From Henricia sp. BOLD:AAB3569 (taxonomy: Eukaryota > Echinodermata > Asteroidea > Spinulosida > Echinasteridae): DNA of 64,000 bases. The DNA is taken from NCBI GenBank assembly GCA_037783545.1, contig JBBELK010000003.1, forward strand, positions 1,054,001-1,118,000, written 5' to 3'. A program made the position numbers and the translations under genes. Below, one piece after another: positions 21,833 to 32,997 of the stretch (within the stretch, counting starts at the first letter, position 1; each line of letters begins with the position of its first letter). The notes below the pieces were generated by a model, which was not told where the DNA came from, made no database searches, and saw only the letters and a list, made by a program, of their open reading frames with translations.

Positions 21833-22425
21833 TGATTCTGTCTAGCATGTCTAGTACGAGTCATGACATGACAAAATGACTAGGCGTTATTGACTTAAAT
21901 TTTGGCGGATAGACTTTGCATTCTTTCCTTACAAACATTGGAACGCAAAAACTTACCGTCTCTCAATGTATCTGAGAGTTTTTAGAACGAGAAAGGGGGA
22001 AAAACCACAGTGGACTAGGCCTAGATAGAAAAAGTTGAAAAAACACCCGCACGGCCGCACCCACTGGCGCCCTCTATTGACTTTATTTGACATTTGCTTT
22101 GAACCGGTTTAACATGTTTTAATGTCTCGATTAAATGTGGGGTAAAATGCTTTGTATTAAAAAATTCGCTGGAAAAAAATAGCTAACATTTAAGCATTAT
22201 AAACGTAAGTAACGAAAAACAAACCAATATGGTGCGATCAGTTTTAAATGTATTTTTCAGGAGATGGTTTACAGGGACATATTTTAAAGAGGTAGAATTT
22301 GTCTTTACACCGGGTAGGACTTAGACTGGTTTCTGGTCCACATTTCACATGCATTTGTGTTTGTATTGTAAGCGGAATACAAATAGACTGGTTCCCGCTC
22401 CATTATGGCGTGTGGAACGTTGCAC

Positions 22426-22487
22426 TATTTGCATAACCGCCGACGTTGAGGGCTGCGTAGGAATCTACGCAGTCTCGAGTATACCAA
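22426..22487 (+). repeat. A1 terminal repeat of the YR retrotransposon
   Basis: These 62 bp begin TATTTGCATAACCGCCGACG, contain the palindrome TGCGTAGGAATCTACGCA and end CTCGAGTATACCAA. They recur, apparently without mismatch, at 32433-32494. They mark the element's 5' end. Confidence 0.85.
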
Positions 22488-25180
22488 CCCGTCGGGTGGA
22501 CGTGTGTGTGATCGCTCGGGATAATCAATGGTTTTGAATTATCATCCATTAGCTGATATATTTCGAGGAAAATGAAAGTGCAGCAGTGTGTTACCTAGCG
22601 TCGAGTTTGGGATGTTTTGTAAGGCGAAATCAGGTAACCAGAGTAATTTAGAGGCATTTAAACATTTGCGAGGTGTGGGCAGCACCGCGCACCGGTATCA
22701 TGATTACGCAGCTTCAAGCAATCGCCGTTACCGCACGCATGGTTGGCACTACGTTGGGTAAGCCTACACGTACGTACGTACATAGTCAAATTGGCTCTTT
22801 CTCAACAATGGTAGAGCGCGCTCCAGTAATTCCCTTTGAATTTTCGCGTGCCTTAAGCAATGCACCCCTCATTGGGCTTGCGTGTGTATTATAGGCTACA
22901 GTGCCAATATGCTGTGTGCGGGTTATGCTGCCTCGTCGTGTTTTATGTACCGGACAATTTTCCAACTACATGTACTCGTTTGCTGAATGTGCTGAAGATG
23001 GACATGATTTACGCCTTAGTTGAGGTACGAATTGCTTCAATGCTTTATATGTCATAAGATATTATTCAGTTTTGGTAAAACATCTGTCAGGCCCATAAAT
23101 ATGGCGAATTAGGCCTAGTAGTCTCAGGCTCGTATTTTATAGGTATCACCCGTGTGGCGACGGGGGCCCAGTCATTCGACAGGTATACAGGTATACAGCC
23201 AAATATTGTGTACGTATACAAATGCATACGACTCTTTAATTAAGTTTGGGCTACTAAGCCCACCATGCACAAGTACGCATTATAACAATTTAACACACGC
23301 GTCTCCGAAACAGTGCTTTTCTCCGCCTTTTCATGGAGCCAGGCGGCCAAGGTACAGCGTGGGTCGGAGAAGGCATGGCCAGGTGAAATGTTTTCGATAA
23401 TAGGCGTTTACACAAACAGTTTCCGAAATTTCAACTTTCTTTGTTGCTTTTTTCGTGCTCCCTATAGGAAACGGCGGATGCCAAGGATGGTTGGCAAGAC
23501 ATCGACCAATTGCAAGGTCTGGAAGACCGCTGGAGGGAGAATTTGTTCACCTTGGCGTCCTATGGATCTATATGGAGGACAACGCCGAGATCTGGAGCGA
23601 ATGCTCCAACGGGTAAACAAGGCTCAGGGTGCAATGCTAGCATGTTTATAAACGGGGCACGCCCTTGAATCATGGGAATTAAAATACCAGTTTGGCAGGT
23701 TCGTTAGATGATAGAGGGCGGGCCTCTTTCAAGATTCTTGTTTTGTTATTGCTCGAGCATGTATAGCGAGCGCAATATAACAATAAAAAAGGAGTCAGCC
23801 TAGCATTTGGGAAATCTGGTTCTGGCCTTTTGTTTCAAGGTACCTGTGTTAGCGCCCTCATAGGTAATGGAACAGGCCCTAAGTGGCAAGTGAATGGACT
23901 CTTGCTTACTAAATGTATGAAGTGGAGGACGGGCCCCCAAACGCGCAGTTTAAGCGCATCTTTTGTTAGGCAATTTACGAAGCACGGGTTGGGCTTCCGA
24001 GTATCAAGGCCTAGATCGTATTTCTATGGACCAGGACTGGTCCCTGAGTACATGTGGGCTATTTCACAGTGGGTGGTCATTTGAGTAGATTACAGTTTAA
24101 CCCATCCTGGATAACTTTATCAGTGCATATACATGTTATGAGTGATTTTATATGACGGGTAATATGAAGGACAAGCTACAGAACTATTTTTACATAATTC
24201 TACGAGTTATTCGTTTTTAATTTCTCTATTTACATGCACTTTTAACACCATTTTGGAGTCTCATTTCAAGTTTTGCATTAGTTTAAGTGCAATAATTTGT
24301 TGATGATGCATTATTGTGGTGATCATTTGGTGATCAATCATGGATATATAGTGTTCAACAATATTGTGAAACTTGGGTTGGTGTAATTCGGTCAAAAAAA
24401 ACAAAAAAAAAACAAACAAACAAACAAAATATGGTAATGTCCTCTCCAGGTCAAGGTATTCCACACAATGGAATATTTTGGAGATATGTACTCACAAAGA
24501 TGTTTGTATCATCACATGACACATTTGATGGAGTAAATATGACAATTTGATCGTGGAAGAGATTTGAGTAAATTTTATCAAGATCATATTCAGGGTTGTG
24601 GAAAATCCGTTAAACATTTGTCCTCTCCAGGACAGCATTCAATTGTAATATAACATGTCAACCATGATTGAAATATTTCGTTGTTAGGTTTGTAAAATTA
24701 ACAGTACCATTCCTTCTAACAGGACAGTGCATGGCATTACCATTTCAACATTTAGTCTGGCCATTATATTGTGATATTCTGTGTTTAACAAAATGTCCTC
24801 TCCAGACAACCAATTACAAATTATTATTTCAGTGGAAAAAATAAACACGTTAATCATAATGCCACGCTCTGATATTTTTTGAATTATTAGTATACATCCT
24901 GAAGTTTTTAGATCAACAAACTTTTGTGAGTTGGACAAGTTTGAAATTTTACCCCGATTTGCCAGTGAGACTGAAAGTGTACACTTATTGTGAAATAACC
25001 CATGTCTAACTTCCAGTTCCTTCGAGGAGGCAGAGCATGGGCCTCTGAATGCTATGCTGTTGTTCGTGAGCACGTCAATTATACTGAATGATAGATATGT
25101 GTCGCCATTAGGCAGCAAGCATAGATGCACTGGGGGTTTGGCTTGACAATACTTAAAGTTTCGTCATAACCCCAGTCAGA
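22488..25180 (+). other. 5' internal region of the YR element, function unclear
   Basis: No recognisable domain is seen. An exon-like open stretch at about 23468-23650 follows a CCCTATAG acceptor-like site and reads DGWQDIDQLQGLEDRWRENL, an acidic helical sequence that could be a gag-like remnant; this is a guess. Isolated GAGGGCGGGCCTCT and GACGGGCCCCC words at 23710 and 23925 belong to the minisatellite family downstream. Confidence 0.3.
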
Positions 25181-26300
25181 ATCTGTATAGGCCGAGGACG
25201 GGCCTCTAAAGGGCAAGTTCAAAGTACCCATAGATTACATGTGTACTTGCCGAGATCGGGCCTCTGAATACTAAGTGGTAATACATATTCCACATGTACT
25301 CGGTACTAGACAGAGGACGGACCGAGTAAATATTGCCCACGTACTCTATATACTAGATAGAGGGCGGGCCTCCCAATGCCAAGTTTAATATGCTCATAGC
25401 TTGCATGTGTACTAGGCAGAGGAGGGCCTCTAAATGCCAAGTTGAGATGCCAAGTTCTGATGTGACGCTAATTTTGGCATGGGTACCCTTTACTAGACAG
25501 CCGACCTCTGAATTAGCGTATCCCTATTAATATGCGCTCTTATTTGGTATTGGTACATAAGGGCGTGTACATAGGCAGAGGACGGGTCTCTGAATTCAAA
25601 ATTTCAATAAAAATCAATTTTATGAATGCCAAATTTTAATGTGCCCATGTTTTATATGTGTATAGATACAGGTACTAGGCACAGACGGGTCCCTGTATGT
25701 CAAGTGTAATATACCCATAAATGGCGTGTGTGCTAGAGGACGGGCCTCGGGACACCAAGCTTAAAGTTGCATTGCCCGTGTTTCGGTGAAAGGATTAAAA
25801 ATAAAAATTAATTTACACAAGCGAACGAATTTATAAAGCTTACGTGTCTCTGTAACGAAAAATATCAAAAACTTAAGTTTCCGACGTCGGGAGTTGGAAA
25901 TGCAGGCCTTTTTCTTGAAACGTGCTTTTCATGTTGTGCATGTGCGCGTGCGCTCGTATGTACATGGTGTGTGTGCAATGTGCATTTGCGTCATGGCCCT
26001 GTCGATTGGGTGACCTGCCAGCCATTTGGTCGTTTCTTGTTTTTGATCGACTGGCGTTGGTCCTTGACGGATTTTTTACGTTCTTGGTGCCAAGTGGGGG
26101 CTGATAACTTTTTCTATTCGGGAAAGTTACCTATTTTACCCTTAAAAAAAACAAAACAAAAAAAAACAAAAAAAAAAAAACCATTTGCAGGTGCGATACA
26201 CAGAGGGCGGGCCTCTGTATGAATGTACCCTTGATTTGCATGTGTACTCGGTACCAGGCTGAGGGCGTGCCTCTGAATGCCAGGCTTATGGTACATGTGC
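25180..26300 (+). repeat. Degenerate GAGGACGGGCCTCTGAATGC repeats
   Basis: Scattered diverged units (near 25195, 25252, 25313, 25361, 25418, 25577, 25690, 25737, 26206 and 26262) precede the regular array at 26826-28008. They are spaced 45-110 bp apart and share AGAGGACGGGCCTCTGAAT. They look like an older, decayed part of the same array. Confidence 0.7.
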
Positions 26301-26825
26301 AATGTAACCATATTTTGCGTATTACAATCGGGTCACGGTCTTAGATGAGAAACATTCTATGATTTAAAGCAAAAAAGCCCCTTTTCCCCTTGTCCAATCA
26401 AAATGTTTCATATATGAGTGGGACGGGAATTTTATGTAGTTTATTCATAAGTGCGAGTTGAATCTGTGTGTCACAGAGAACGACCGTGCCGTTCAATTCA
26501 GTGAGACAACCTACTGAAAAATGATCAGTAATCGTGTTGACCTCCATTGACTTTGCCGATTTTGAGGTTCAACACCCGTTCTTTGAGTGAAAAAAGCCCC
26601 TTTTCCCCGTGCATCATATATTTTATGAAATAATAACCAAACTAAAGGTAATACTCTGTACTTTGAAATGCATAGCGAGTTGGGGAGAAACATAGACGTA
26701 CTTTTTTTTTTTTATTATTTTATGTACTCACAAAAGTTCGCAGTGAGGGGCTGTTTTCCGTGTCATTTTCCTGCGCTGAGCGTAGGGTCACGGAGCTCAG
26801 CGAGCAGATGCGCGCAAGTTCATGG

Positions 26826-28008
26826 TGCAAATGTACTTGGCAGAGGACGGGCCTCTGAATGCTATGTTTATGGTGCAATGTACTTGCCAGAGGACGGGCC
26901 TCTGAATGCTATGTTTATGGTACAAATGTGCTTGGCAGAGGACGGGCCTCTGAATGCTATGTTTATGGTGCAATGTACTTGGCAGAGGACGGGCCTCTGA
27001 GTGCTATGTTTATAGTGCAATATACTTGGCAGAGGACGGGCCTCTGAATGCTATGTTTAAGGTACAAATGTACTTGCCAGAGGACGGGCCTCTAAACGCT
27101 ATGTTTATGGTGCAATGTACTTGGCAGAGGACGGGCCTCTGGATGCTATGTTTGTGGTACAAATGTACTTAGCAGAGGACGGGCCTCTGAGTGCTATGTT
27201 TATAGTGCAATGTACTTGGCAGAGGACGGGCCTCTGAATGATATGTTTAAGGTACAAATGTACTTGCCAGAGGACGGGCCTCTGAACGCTATGTTTATGG
27301 TGCAATGTACTTGGCAGAGGACGGGCCTCTGAATGCTATGTTTGTGGTACAAATGTACTTGGCAGAGGACGGGCCTCTGAGTGCTATGTTTATAGTGCAA
27401 TGTACTTGGCAGAGGACGGGCCTCTGAATGCTATGTTTAAGGTACAAATGTACTTGCCAGAGGACGGGCCTCTGAACGCTATGTTTATGGTGCAATGTAC
27501 TTGCCAGAGGACGGGCCTCTGAATGCTATGTTTGTGGTACAAATGTACTTGGCAGAGGACGGGCCTCTGAATGCTATGTTTATGGTGCAATGTACTTGAC
27601 AGAGGACGGGCCTCTGATTGCTATGTTTATGGTGCAATGTACTTGACAGAGGACGGGCCTCTGATTGCTATGTTTATGGTACAAATGTACTTGGCAGAGG
27701 ACGGGCCTCTGAGTGCTATGTTTATGGTGCAATGTACTTGGCAGAGGACGGGCCTCTGAATGCCGTGTTTGTGGTACAATGTACTTCTATTTTGCACATA
27801 TGCGCGCTATACTTGGCAGAGGACGGGCCTCTGAATGCCATGTTTGTGGTACAATGTGCTTCTATTTCGCATACTCTGTATTTGGCAGAGGACGGGCCTC
27901 TGAATGCCATGTTTGGGGTACAGTGTACTTCTATTTCGCATATATGTACTCTGTACCTGGCAGAGGGCGGGCCTCTGTATGCCATGTTGATGGGCCTTCG
28001 CTAGCACG
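26826..28008 (+). repeat. 47/48-bp minisatellite with 95-bp higher-order period
   Basis: About 23 units of GGCAGAGGACGGGCCTCTGA - ATGCTATGTTTATGGTRCAA(A)TGTACTT are arranged head to tail. Alternate units end in TGCAATG or TACAAATG, giving a 95-bp dimer as the longer period over most of the array. The last three or four units (from about 27790) carry an extra segment with TTCTATTTCGCATA. Because 95 is not a multiple of 3, open frames recur every 95 bp in rotating phase on both strands; none is a gene. Confidence 0.9.
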
Positions 28009-28504
28009 CTGATTTTAATGTGGTCCAGGGGCACCTCTTTGTGCCATTTTGTGAATCCCAAAGTTCAAGTACCCCGTTCGCAAAGTTTTGCTAAAAATAA
28101 AAATTAAAAAAAAAAAAAAAAACCAACCAGTACCATTGATCACTAGTGGTATTTGAAAATGCTGGAGAGTCATCTGTGTGAGAGAGATTTTGATCAATCT
28201 TTGATCCCATCGCTACGCACGCAGCGAAGCGGAAACGAGGCACCTCCCAGTGGGTAATTTTCAATGGCAAACCAAGTGGCTTGCCAGTCCCCTTTGCACC
28301 CACCCCGCCTGAAGTTCTCTCTGGTAGACTACAGGTAGATTTATAGGCGCTCGGATTCAGAGATCCAACTATTTTGTAGCCGGCACATTAAGCAATGATC
28401 CTGGTGCTTTGGGACGATATCTTAGCAGAGTCACCCAATAGGGACGAAGTTCATGGTTGGCTTCATCGTGGAATTAGTCTGTATAATTTTTTTTCAGTCG
28501 TTTC

Positions 28505-28912
28505 ATGGCAGATACAGGGGCAGGAATTGCTGTTTATAATTGCCCACCGAAAGGTATTTTAAATGCGCTCGTTTGTCAAGATTATGTCGCCCTTTTCATA
28601 GACACAATCACCAGGCGGTGGATAGAGGGCTCTATATACGTTGTGGGTAGGGTCAAGGAAGTACAGCCGCCGAAAAGTGTGACTGCCTTGACAGTCTGCT
28701 TCTATATCAATGAAGGGACCTAATCTTTGGCGCAAGGACACACCCTTCAGTGTGGTACCTTTAGGCAATGTTGTCAGACCCATAACCAAAGGCGATATTT
28801 TCTCAAGTACCGACAACAGCCAGGGATACAAGCAAATCTTCTTGACCAAGGAGTCCAGAACCTTTTCCGGCTTCGAGTGGGTTTGGTTTAAAAAATAAAA
28901 AAAACAGTGCAT
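28505..28912 (+). pseudogene. Reverse transcriptase remnant of the YR retrotransposon
   Basis: Two overlapping frames carry the N-terminal part of an RT of the YR-retrotransposon type. The first reads EGSIYVVGRVKEVQPPKSVT ALTVCF up to a stop near 28720. After a frame change the second reads ITKGDIFSSTDNSQGYKQIF LTKESRTFSGFEW, where the D in STD corresponds to the first catalytic aspartate region (xDxxxGYxxI). The later FxxDD box was not found. The RT is truncated and broken, so it is inactive. Confidence 0.6.
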
Positions 28913-29544
28913 AAGTTTACTCATCCATTGGCTTTTGTCTTCCTGCATGGCTTAAGAACAGAGGTATACATACAGAAATATGGATAGACGACCGTTTCAT
29001 TGGCAAGTGCCATCCCAGCGATGGAGGGCCAAAGTATACGAAGGTTTAAAACACTTCACTCGTGTTTGTTTTATTGCGGTGTGAACAGGACATGCATGGG
29101 GACGGTTCCTACATCAGAGCTCTCAGGGCCGTTTACGTCGTACGCTACATACAGTTAAAGCTCGGCTTGTTCAGCAACTTAAAGAAAAGTCATCGGCAGC
29201 CATCGAACAGCATGGTGCATCTCGGGTTCGGCATCTGCTCCAAACCCTATCATTTCCGATTCCTGAGCAAAAAAGGTATCATTCGCTGAGGTACGAGAGA
29301 CAATTTTGCGGGAGGATAAAATGCTCTCAAAACAGATGCAACGTTTTGTGGGCAAAGGCCAAAGTTTTGCTCTGGTGTTTGTTTGTTTCTGAGGGAATGC
29401 TCCTCCTTCATATCTACACTTGATATGATCTCGTGCCTACGCCTCTGTCACCACAAGTGCGGGAGGAGATTCTATTTTGGAGGTTTGTCGATAGCTTCTC
29501 GCAGCTGATCCCTTGAAGTCAAGGCCGCCACCTTGCTATCGCAT

Positions 29545-29887
29545 TGCACTGTCGGCAGACGCATCTGGCTATAAATAGGGCGGTACCCTAGTCTTACCAG
29601 ACGGTAGTGTAAGTTTCTGAGATTACTGGTCTGCAGACATTTTGGGACACACGGGTATGTGTCGCAAGGAGGCCCTTGATCTATATTTTGTGTGGCTCTC
29701 AGTCTTTGATTCGCTATGGAACTTGATGGTGGATGTGGTTGGAGATTCCAGAAATGTGGTGGATGCTTGGACTGGCCTCCGAGCTAGGTCTAAACCGCTT
29801 TCAAAAATGTTGAAGTTTAAATTTTTGTTTTGCCCCCTCCTTGGAGGCAAATTTTTCGCTCAAGTTGACCTAGGTCCCATCTGGTAG
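29545..29887 (+). pseudogene. RNase H remnant of the YR retrotransposon
   Basis: At 29545-29600 the frame reads LSADASGYK, then a TAG where Trp is expected, then GGTLVLPDGSVSF. DASGYKWGG is the typical start of the YR-element RNase H with its first catalytic Asp. After a frameshift it continues CRKEALDLYFVWLSVFDSLW and VVDAWTGLRARSKPLSKML, the DAWTGLRxRS run being characteristic of this RNase H. At least one nonsense change and one frameshift are present. Confidence 0.68.
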
Positions 29888-30099
29888 TCCCACAGGTTTT
29901 CACCTTTGATTTGATGGCACTTTCGTCAAATGTCCCGGCGCGCAGGAACGGGTCTCCACTCAAGTTCTTCCTTTCGCCTGTCAGAGGCAGGTCAAGCAGG
30001 GGTTTTTAGAATACCCGTCTTCTACGGGATATGTCCCGAATTTTTCAAGGGCCGGGGTTTGAGCTCTGGGCCTTCCAGTGCTACTTCCCACGTATTGTC

Positions 30100-30600
30100 A
30101 CCCCCCGAATGGATATCGCTTACGCTAAGCGTCACCATGTTCTCCTTGTGTCCGACTCAATGTTCAGAGGGTTCAAAGGATTCGGCTGGCCCAAGGCATT
30201 GAGCGTGCAAATGTTAGCCAACGGAGGCACAACATTGGCCCCGTTATGTAGACATCTGGTGGTATCTTGCAGGGCTTTTCAGCCGGAGGTGGCTGTTCTG
30301 CGCGGAGGCATAAATGATTTCAGCCGATTGACCGACCCTTCGCAGGGTGTACTTGACGTGGTAGGGGTTTTTCGCGCTGTTGCCCAACTGATCAGGGAGA
30401 AAATTCCCAATATGCATATTTGTTCTTTCCTCAAGGTGCCAAACCAAGATGGTGGACATCAATCGCTCAGTCGCCGTAGTCAACTCATTATTGAAAGAGG
30501 TCTGTCATGAATGCTAGCTGGCAGTTTTTCTCGAACGATTACATCGTGGAGCAGGATCTTGCGGACATTGTGCACCTATCGATGATGGGATATCTAAGCT
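30100..30600 (+). pseudogene. SGNH-hydrolase-like domain of the YR retrotransposon
   Basis: The frame from 30109 reads HHVLLVSDSMFRGF, where the Ser encoded at 30157-30159 sits in a GDS-like block I, and then FQPEVAVLRGGINDF, matching block III (GxND). After a frame shift near 30500, LADIVHLSMMGY at about 30558-30591 supplies the Asp-x-x-His of block V (30564-30575). So all catalytic blocks are visible, split over two frames. SGNH hydrolases are serine esterases/lipases. Similar domains are known in some Ngaro-type retroelements; their role in transposition is unclear. Confidence 0.62.
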
Positions 30601-30749
30601 CCAGCGCAGGCTGCGGCTGTTTTCAGATCCGTTTCGGGCTTGCCCTCGGGAATTGCGATACAATGCTAAATTTCTTCTTCAATCATGCCCTCCCCTTCTT
30701 CACGAGAGCGTTTTGGTATCTTTTTGAAGATGATCAGTGCGGCAACCAG

Positions 30750-32097
30750 GCTGACAAAACTAGGAAACGAGTTGGATACGCAGGGATATGGAGTGCAAAA
30801 GAGCAGACTTATTTGCAGCATTAGACCGATTTCTGCGGGAGCATCAAAGCAAATGATGCTGTACTGAAGGGGAGGATCTGGAGTCAGTGACATCACTTGA
30901 CATCCTATGCTTTTTGATCGATCGTGACTCAGAAGGTCGCACGCAGATTCACGGCTTAGGGTCAAAAAATTTGGGTAAGCACGGGATCTGCAGCCGATTT
31001 CACGAATCCTTACGCACTGCGTAAGTCCGCTTGCGCCACATTTTATTGCGTAGGCTGCGCAACATTCCTGTGAAAACTACACGCAAGCTATAGGGCTTGC
31101 GCCAATTTGCAAAAGTTGCGCAAGCTGCGCACTCTTTCGTGAAATCGGCTGCCGCTCTTGTGGGTGCCCGCTTATATTAGCGGCATGCACGGTGGACTCT
31201 TATGTTGGGCAGATAAGGGCATACTTTAACTCATTCGGTAAGACCGAAGTCTGGCGAGTGGGATAAAAGTTCGCAAACCCTTGCATCTCTCACCAAGTTC
31301 GTAGATACATGAACGCAATGCAGCTGGAGCAGGCTGAGTCTCACATTACTTCAAAGCAGGCAATTCCATTGTTTTCTGATAAGTTACGATGGTCGGTGAA
31401 AGAGATCACTGACCGATCCTGGAGACTTGGCAAAGGCAAAGGTCTTTTCCCCTAGCGCTACGTGGTACAACGAGACTTGGCCCTTTTCCTCTGCCTATAA
31501 TGGGCCGGAGACAGTGCTGGTGACCTAGGAGGAATCGGAACCTGAAAAATAACAAGGATCGAAGGAGGCGATTTTTTATTCAGCCACACTATTGGCAAGA
31601 CGGTAAGTGAGGGTGACTCATCATTGATAATGATTCCAAAGTTGCAGGACCAAGGAAAGATGGATCCAGTCGGCGCAGTTCAAAGTCTGGTTGAACTTTC
31701 GCCCCTTGACGGCCAATCGCAGAGTCCTTGTAAACAAACCCTTCGCCTGTTAACGGACCGAATTCACGGCTGAAGATGTATTTTGCCGCAACAGACAACC
31801 CTGAAAACCAGCTTTTGAGAGCGCACAACAGCCGTGCCATGGGTAGCAACCACACTGCGGCTCCTGGATGCATCGGACGAGCAGGTGATGGACCACCGCC
31901 AATGGGCGTCGCGGAAGACGTACAAGCACTATACCCAGGTTGAGAGAGTTATGAGGCGTCAGAGCACGGTCCAGGTATTACGCGACGCCGTCTCCACAGC
32001 TGAACAAAGTCCAATGGCAGATATCGTCGGACAATTCTATAGGCGTCTGAACTCGGGCCTCGGGGCCCGCGTAGCTTTCCCGCCATCTACATGCAGC
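30750..32097 (+). pseudogene. Tyrosine recombinase remnant of the YR retrotransposon
   Basis: Pieces in changing frames give the expected order. An N-terminal KRADLFAALDRFLREHQ is near 30790, then SLDILCFLIDRDSEGRTQIH near 30895. After an inserted MITE (30990-31152) comes CGCPLILAACTVDSYVGQIR AYFNSFGK at 31159 onward. The catalytic H-x-x-R is at 31824-31835 (HNSR) in one frame. After a +1 shift, LDASDEQVMDHRQWASRKTY KHYTQ follows, whose Tyr at 31930-31932 is the likely nucleophile. Several stops make it inactive. Confidence 0.7.
30990..31152. mobile_element. MITE inserted in the recombinase region
   Basis: GCAGCCGATTTCACGAA and TTTCGTGAAATCGGCTGC bound 163 bp containing repeated TTGCGCAAGCTGCGCA-type words. 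Upstream coding reads into GKHGIC and downstream coding resumes RSCGCPL, so the MITE interrupts the YR frame and is younger than the retrotransposon. GC at both edges may be the target duplication. Confidence 0.8.
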
Positions 32098-32356
32098 TGA
32101 TATGTCTAAAAATGCCATCACCTACTAACAAAACTACCCATTTTGTTTTTTAATCAATTTTATAGGCAGCGACAGCTTGAGAAAAGAAAAGAGAAGAAAA
32201 TAAAATGAAAGAAAGGCAGCAAGACAACTAGTCCAGTTTTTCTTTCCTTTCTATCTGATACAGTCTCCCGCTTTCGTTTGAGGTTTGGGTAAGGATTGGG
32301 GTGTATTTGGGCAGGTTTGGGGGTTCTCGGCGGCCTAAGAGGGCAGGTTTTGGCGA

Positions 32357-32431
32357 AATCCATCTAACCCATATCTAAACCCTATAGATGCCGGAGTCGG
32401 ACGGAAACAAAGGCGTTGTGCAAATAGGTTA
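32357..32431 (+). repeat. B1 repeat of the YR retrotransposon
   Basis: These 75 bp begin AATCCATCTAACCCATATCT and end GTGCAAATAGGTTA; the same sequence recurs at 32699-32773. B1 sits one base before A2. Confidence 0.85.
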
Positions 32432-32432
32432 A

Positions 32433-32494
32433 TATTTGCATAACCGCCGACGTTGAGGGCTGCGTAGGAATCTACGCAGTCTCGAGTATACCAA
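32433..32494 (+). repeat. A2 repeat of the YR retrotransposon
   Basis: This is the internal copy of the 62-bp A repeat, immediately after B1. The B1-A2 junction is what a circular intermediate of such an element would contain at its joined ends. A 204-bp spacer separates A2 from B2 and includes a CCTTTTTTTTCCCCGCCC tract. Confidence 0.85.
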
Positions 32495-32698
32495 GGTGGC
32501 AGGTGGGGAGTATTTGGACGAGAAGGAACGAGTCGGCAGAGGACGGTATACGGTTGTATGTCTCAACGGTGGTAAGATAATAGTTTGGCCTCGGCGGCCA
32601 GCTTCTGGTGAGTATTATTATATATACCTTTTTTTTCCCCGCCCACCCGACCTCCTTCCTCATTGCTGAGCTTTCCTATGGCTTCGGTTTCTATGCTC

Positions 32699-32773
32699 AA
32701 TCCATCTAACCCATATCTAAACCCTATAGATGCCGGAGTCGGACGGAAACAAAGGCGTTGTGCAAATAGGTTA
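32699..32773 (+). repeat. B2 terminal repeat of the YR retrotransposon
   Basis: This is the second copy of the 75-bp B repeat and forms the 3' end of the element. The sequence after it (CTATTCGATAATGCAC) belongs to the host palindrome. Confidence 0.85.
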
Positions 32774-32997
32774 CTATTCGATAATGCACAAATATATGTG
32801 CGATGTTAAACATATATGTGCGATGTTTGACATATATGTGCGATGTTTGATATATATGTGCGATGTTTGATATATATGTGCGATGTTTTTTTTCATATGT
32901 ATGCGATGTTGAAAATATATGTGCAATAATTTGACATATATATGCAATAATTTGACATATGTATGCGATGTTAAAAATATATGTGCGATATTTCACC
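32774..32997 (+). repeat. ATATGTGCGATG minisatellite, left block
   Basis: Roughly 20-bp units CATATATGTGCGATGTTTGA, with TGTGCAATAATTTGACATAT variants, are in tandem. The complement of this block occurs at 39222-39495 and 39600-39895, and the same strand at 35590-35930. Confidence 0.85.

Larger units (their letters stand above)
22426..32773 (+). mobile_element. Ngaro-like tyrosine-recombinase retrotransposon, decayed
   Basis: Four lines of evidence define one 10.35-kb insertion. First, split direct repeats in the A1 ... B1-A2 ... B2 order known for Ngaro-type elements: A at 22426-22487 and 32433-32494, B at 32357-32431 and 32699-32773. Second, relics of RT, RNase H, SGNH hydrolase and YR in that order between them. 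Third, the flanks rejoin: GTTGCACTATT on the left and ACTATTCGATAATG on the right form the sequence found uninterrupted at 35593-35615. Fourth, no long target duplication is present, as expected for YR integration. The coding part has stops and frameshifts throughout. The 5' 6 kb is non-coding and holds minisatellites. Confidence 0.82.

Noticed and set aside
22428-22490. Helitron 3' end (palindrome TGCGTAGGAATCTACGCA)
   Set aside because: No CTRR terminus after the hairpin, and the segment is explained as the A repeat of the YR retrotransposon.
26859-27759. Series of 60-130-codon frames on both strands, shifted by 95 bp
   Set aside because: They are produced by the 95-bp higher-order minisatellite in rotating phase.
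32357-32773. Direct repeats interpreted as LTRs of a small retrovirus-like element
   Set aside because: The repeats are 75 and 62 bp, interleaved as B-A-B with a distant A copy, and the coding relics include a tyrosine recombinase rather than a DDE integrase.
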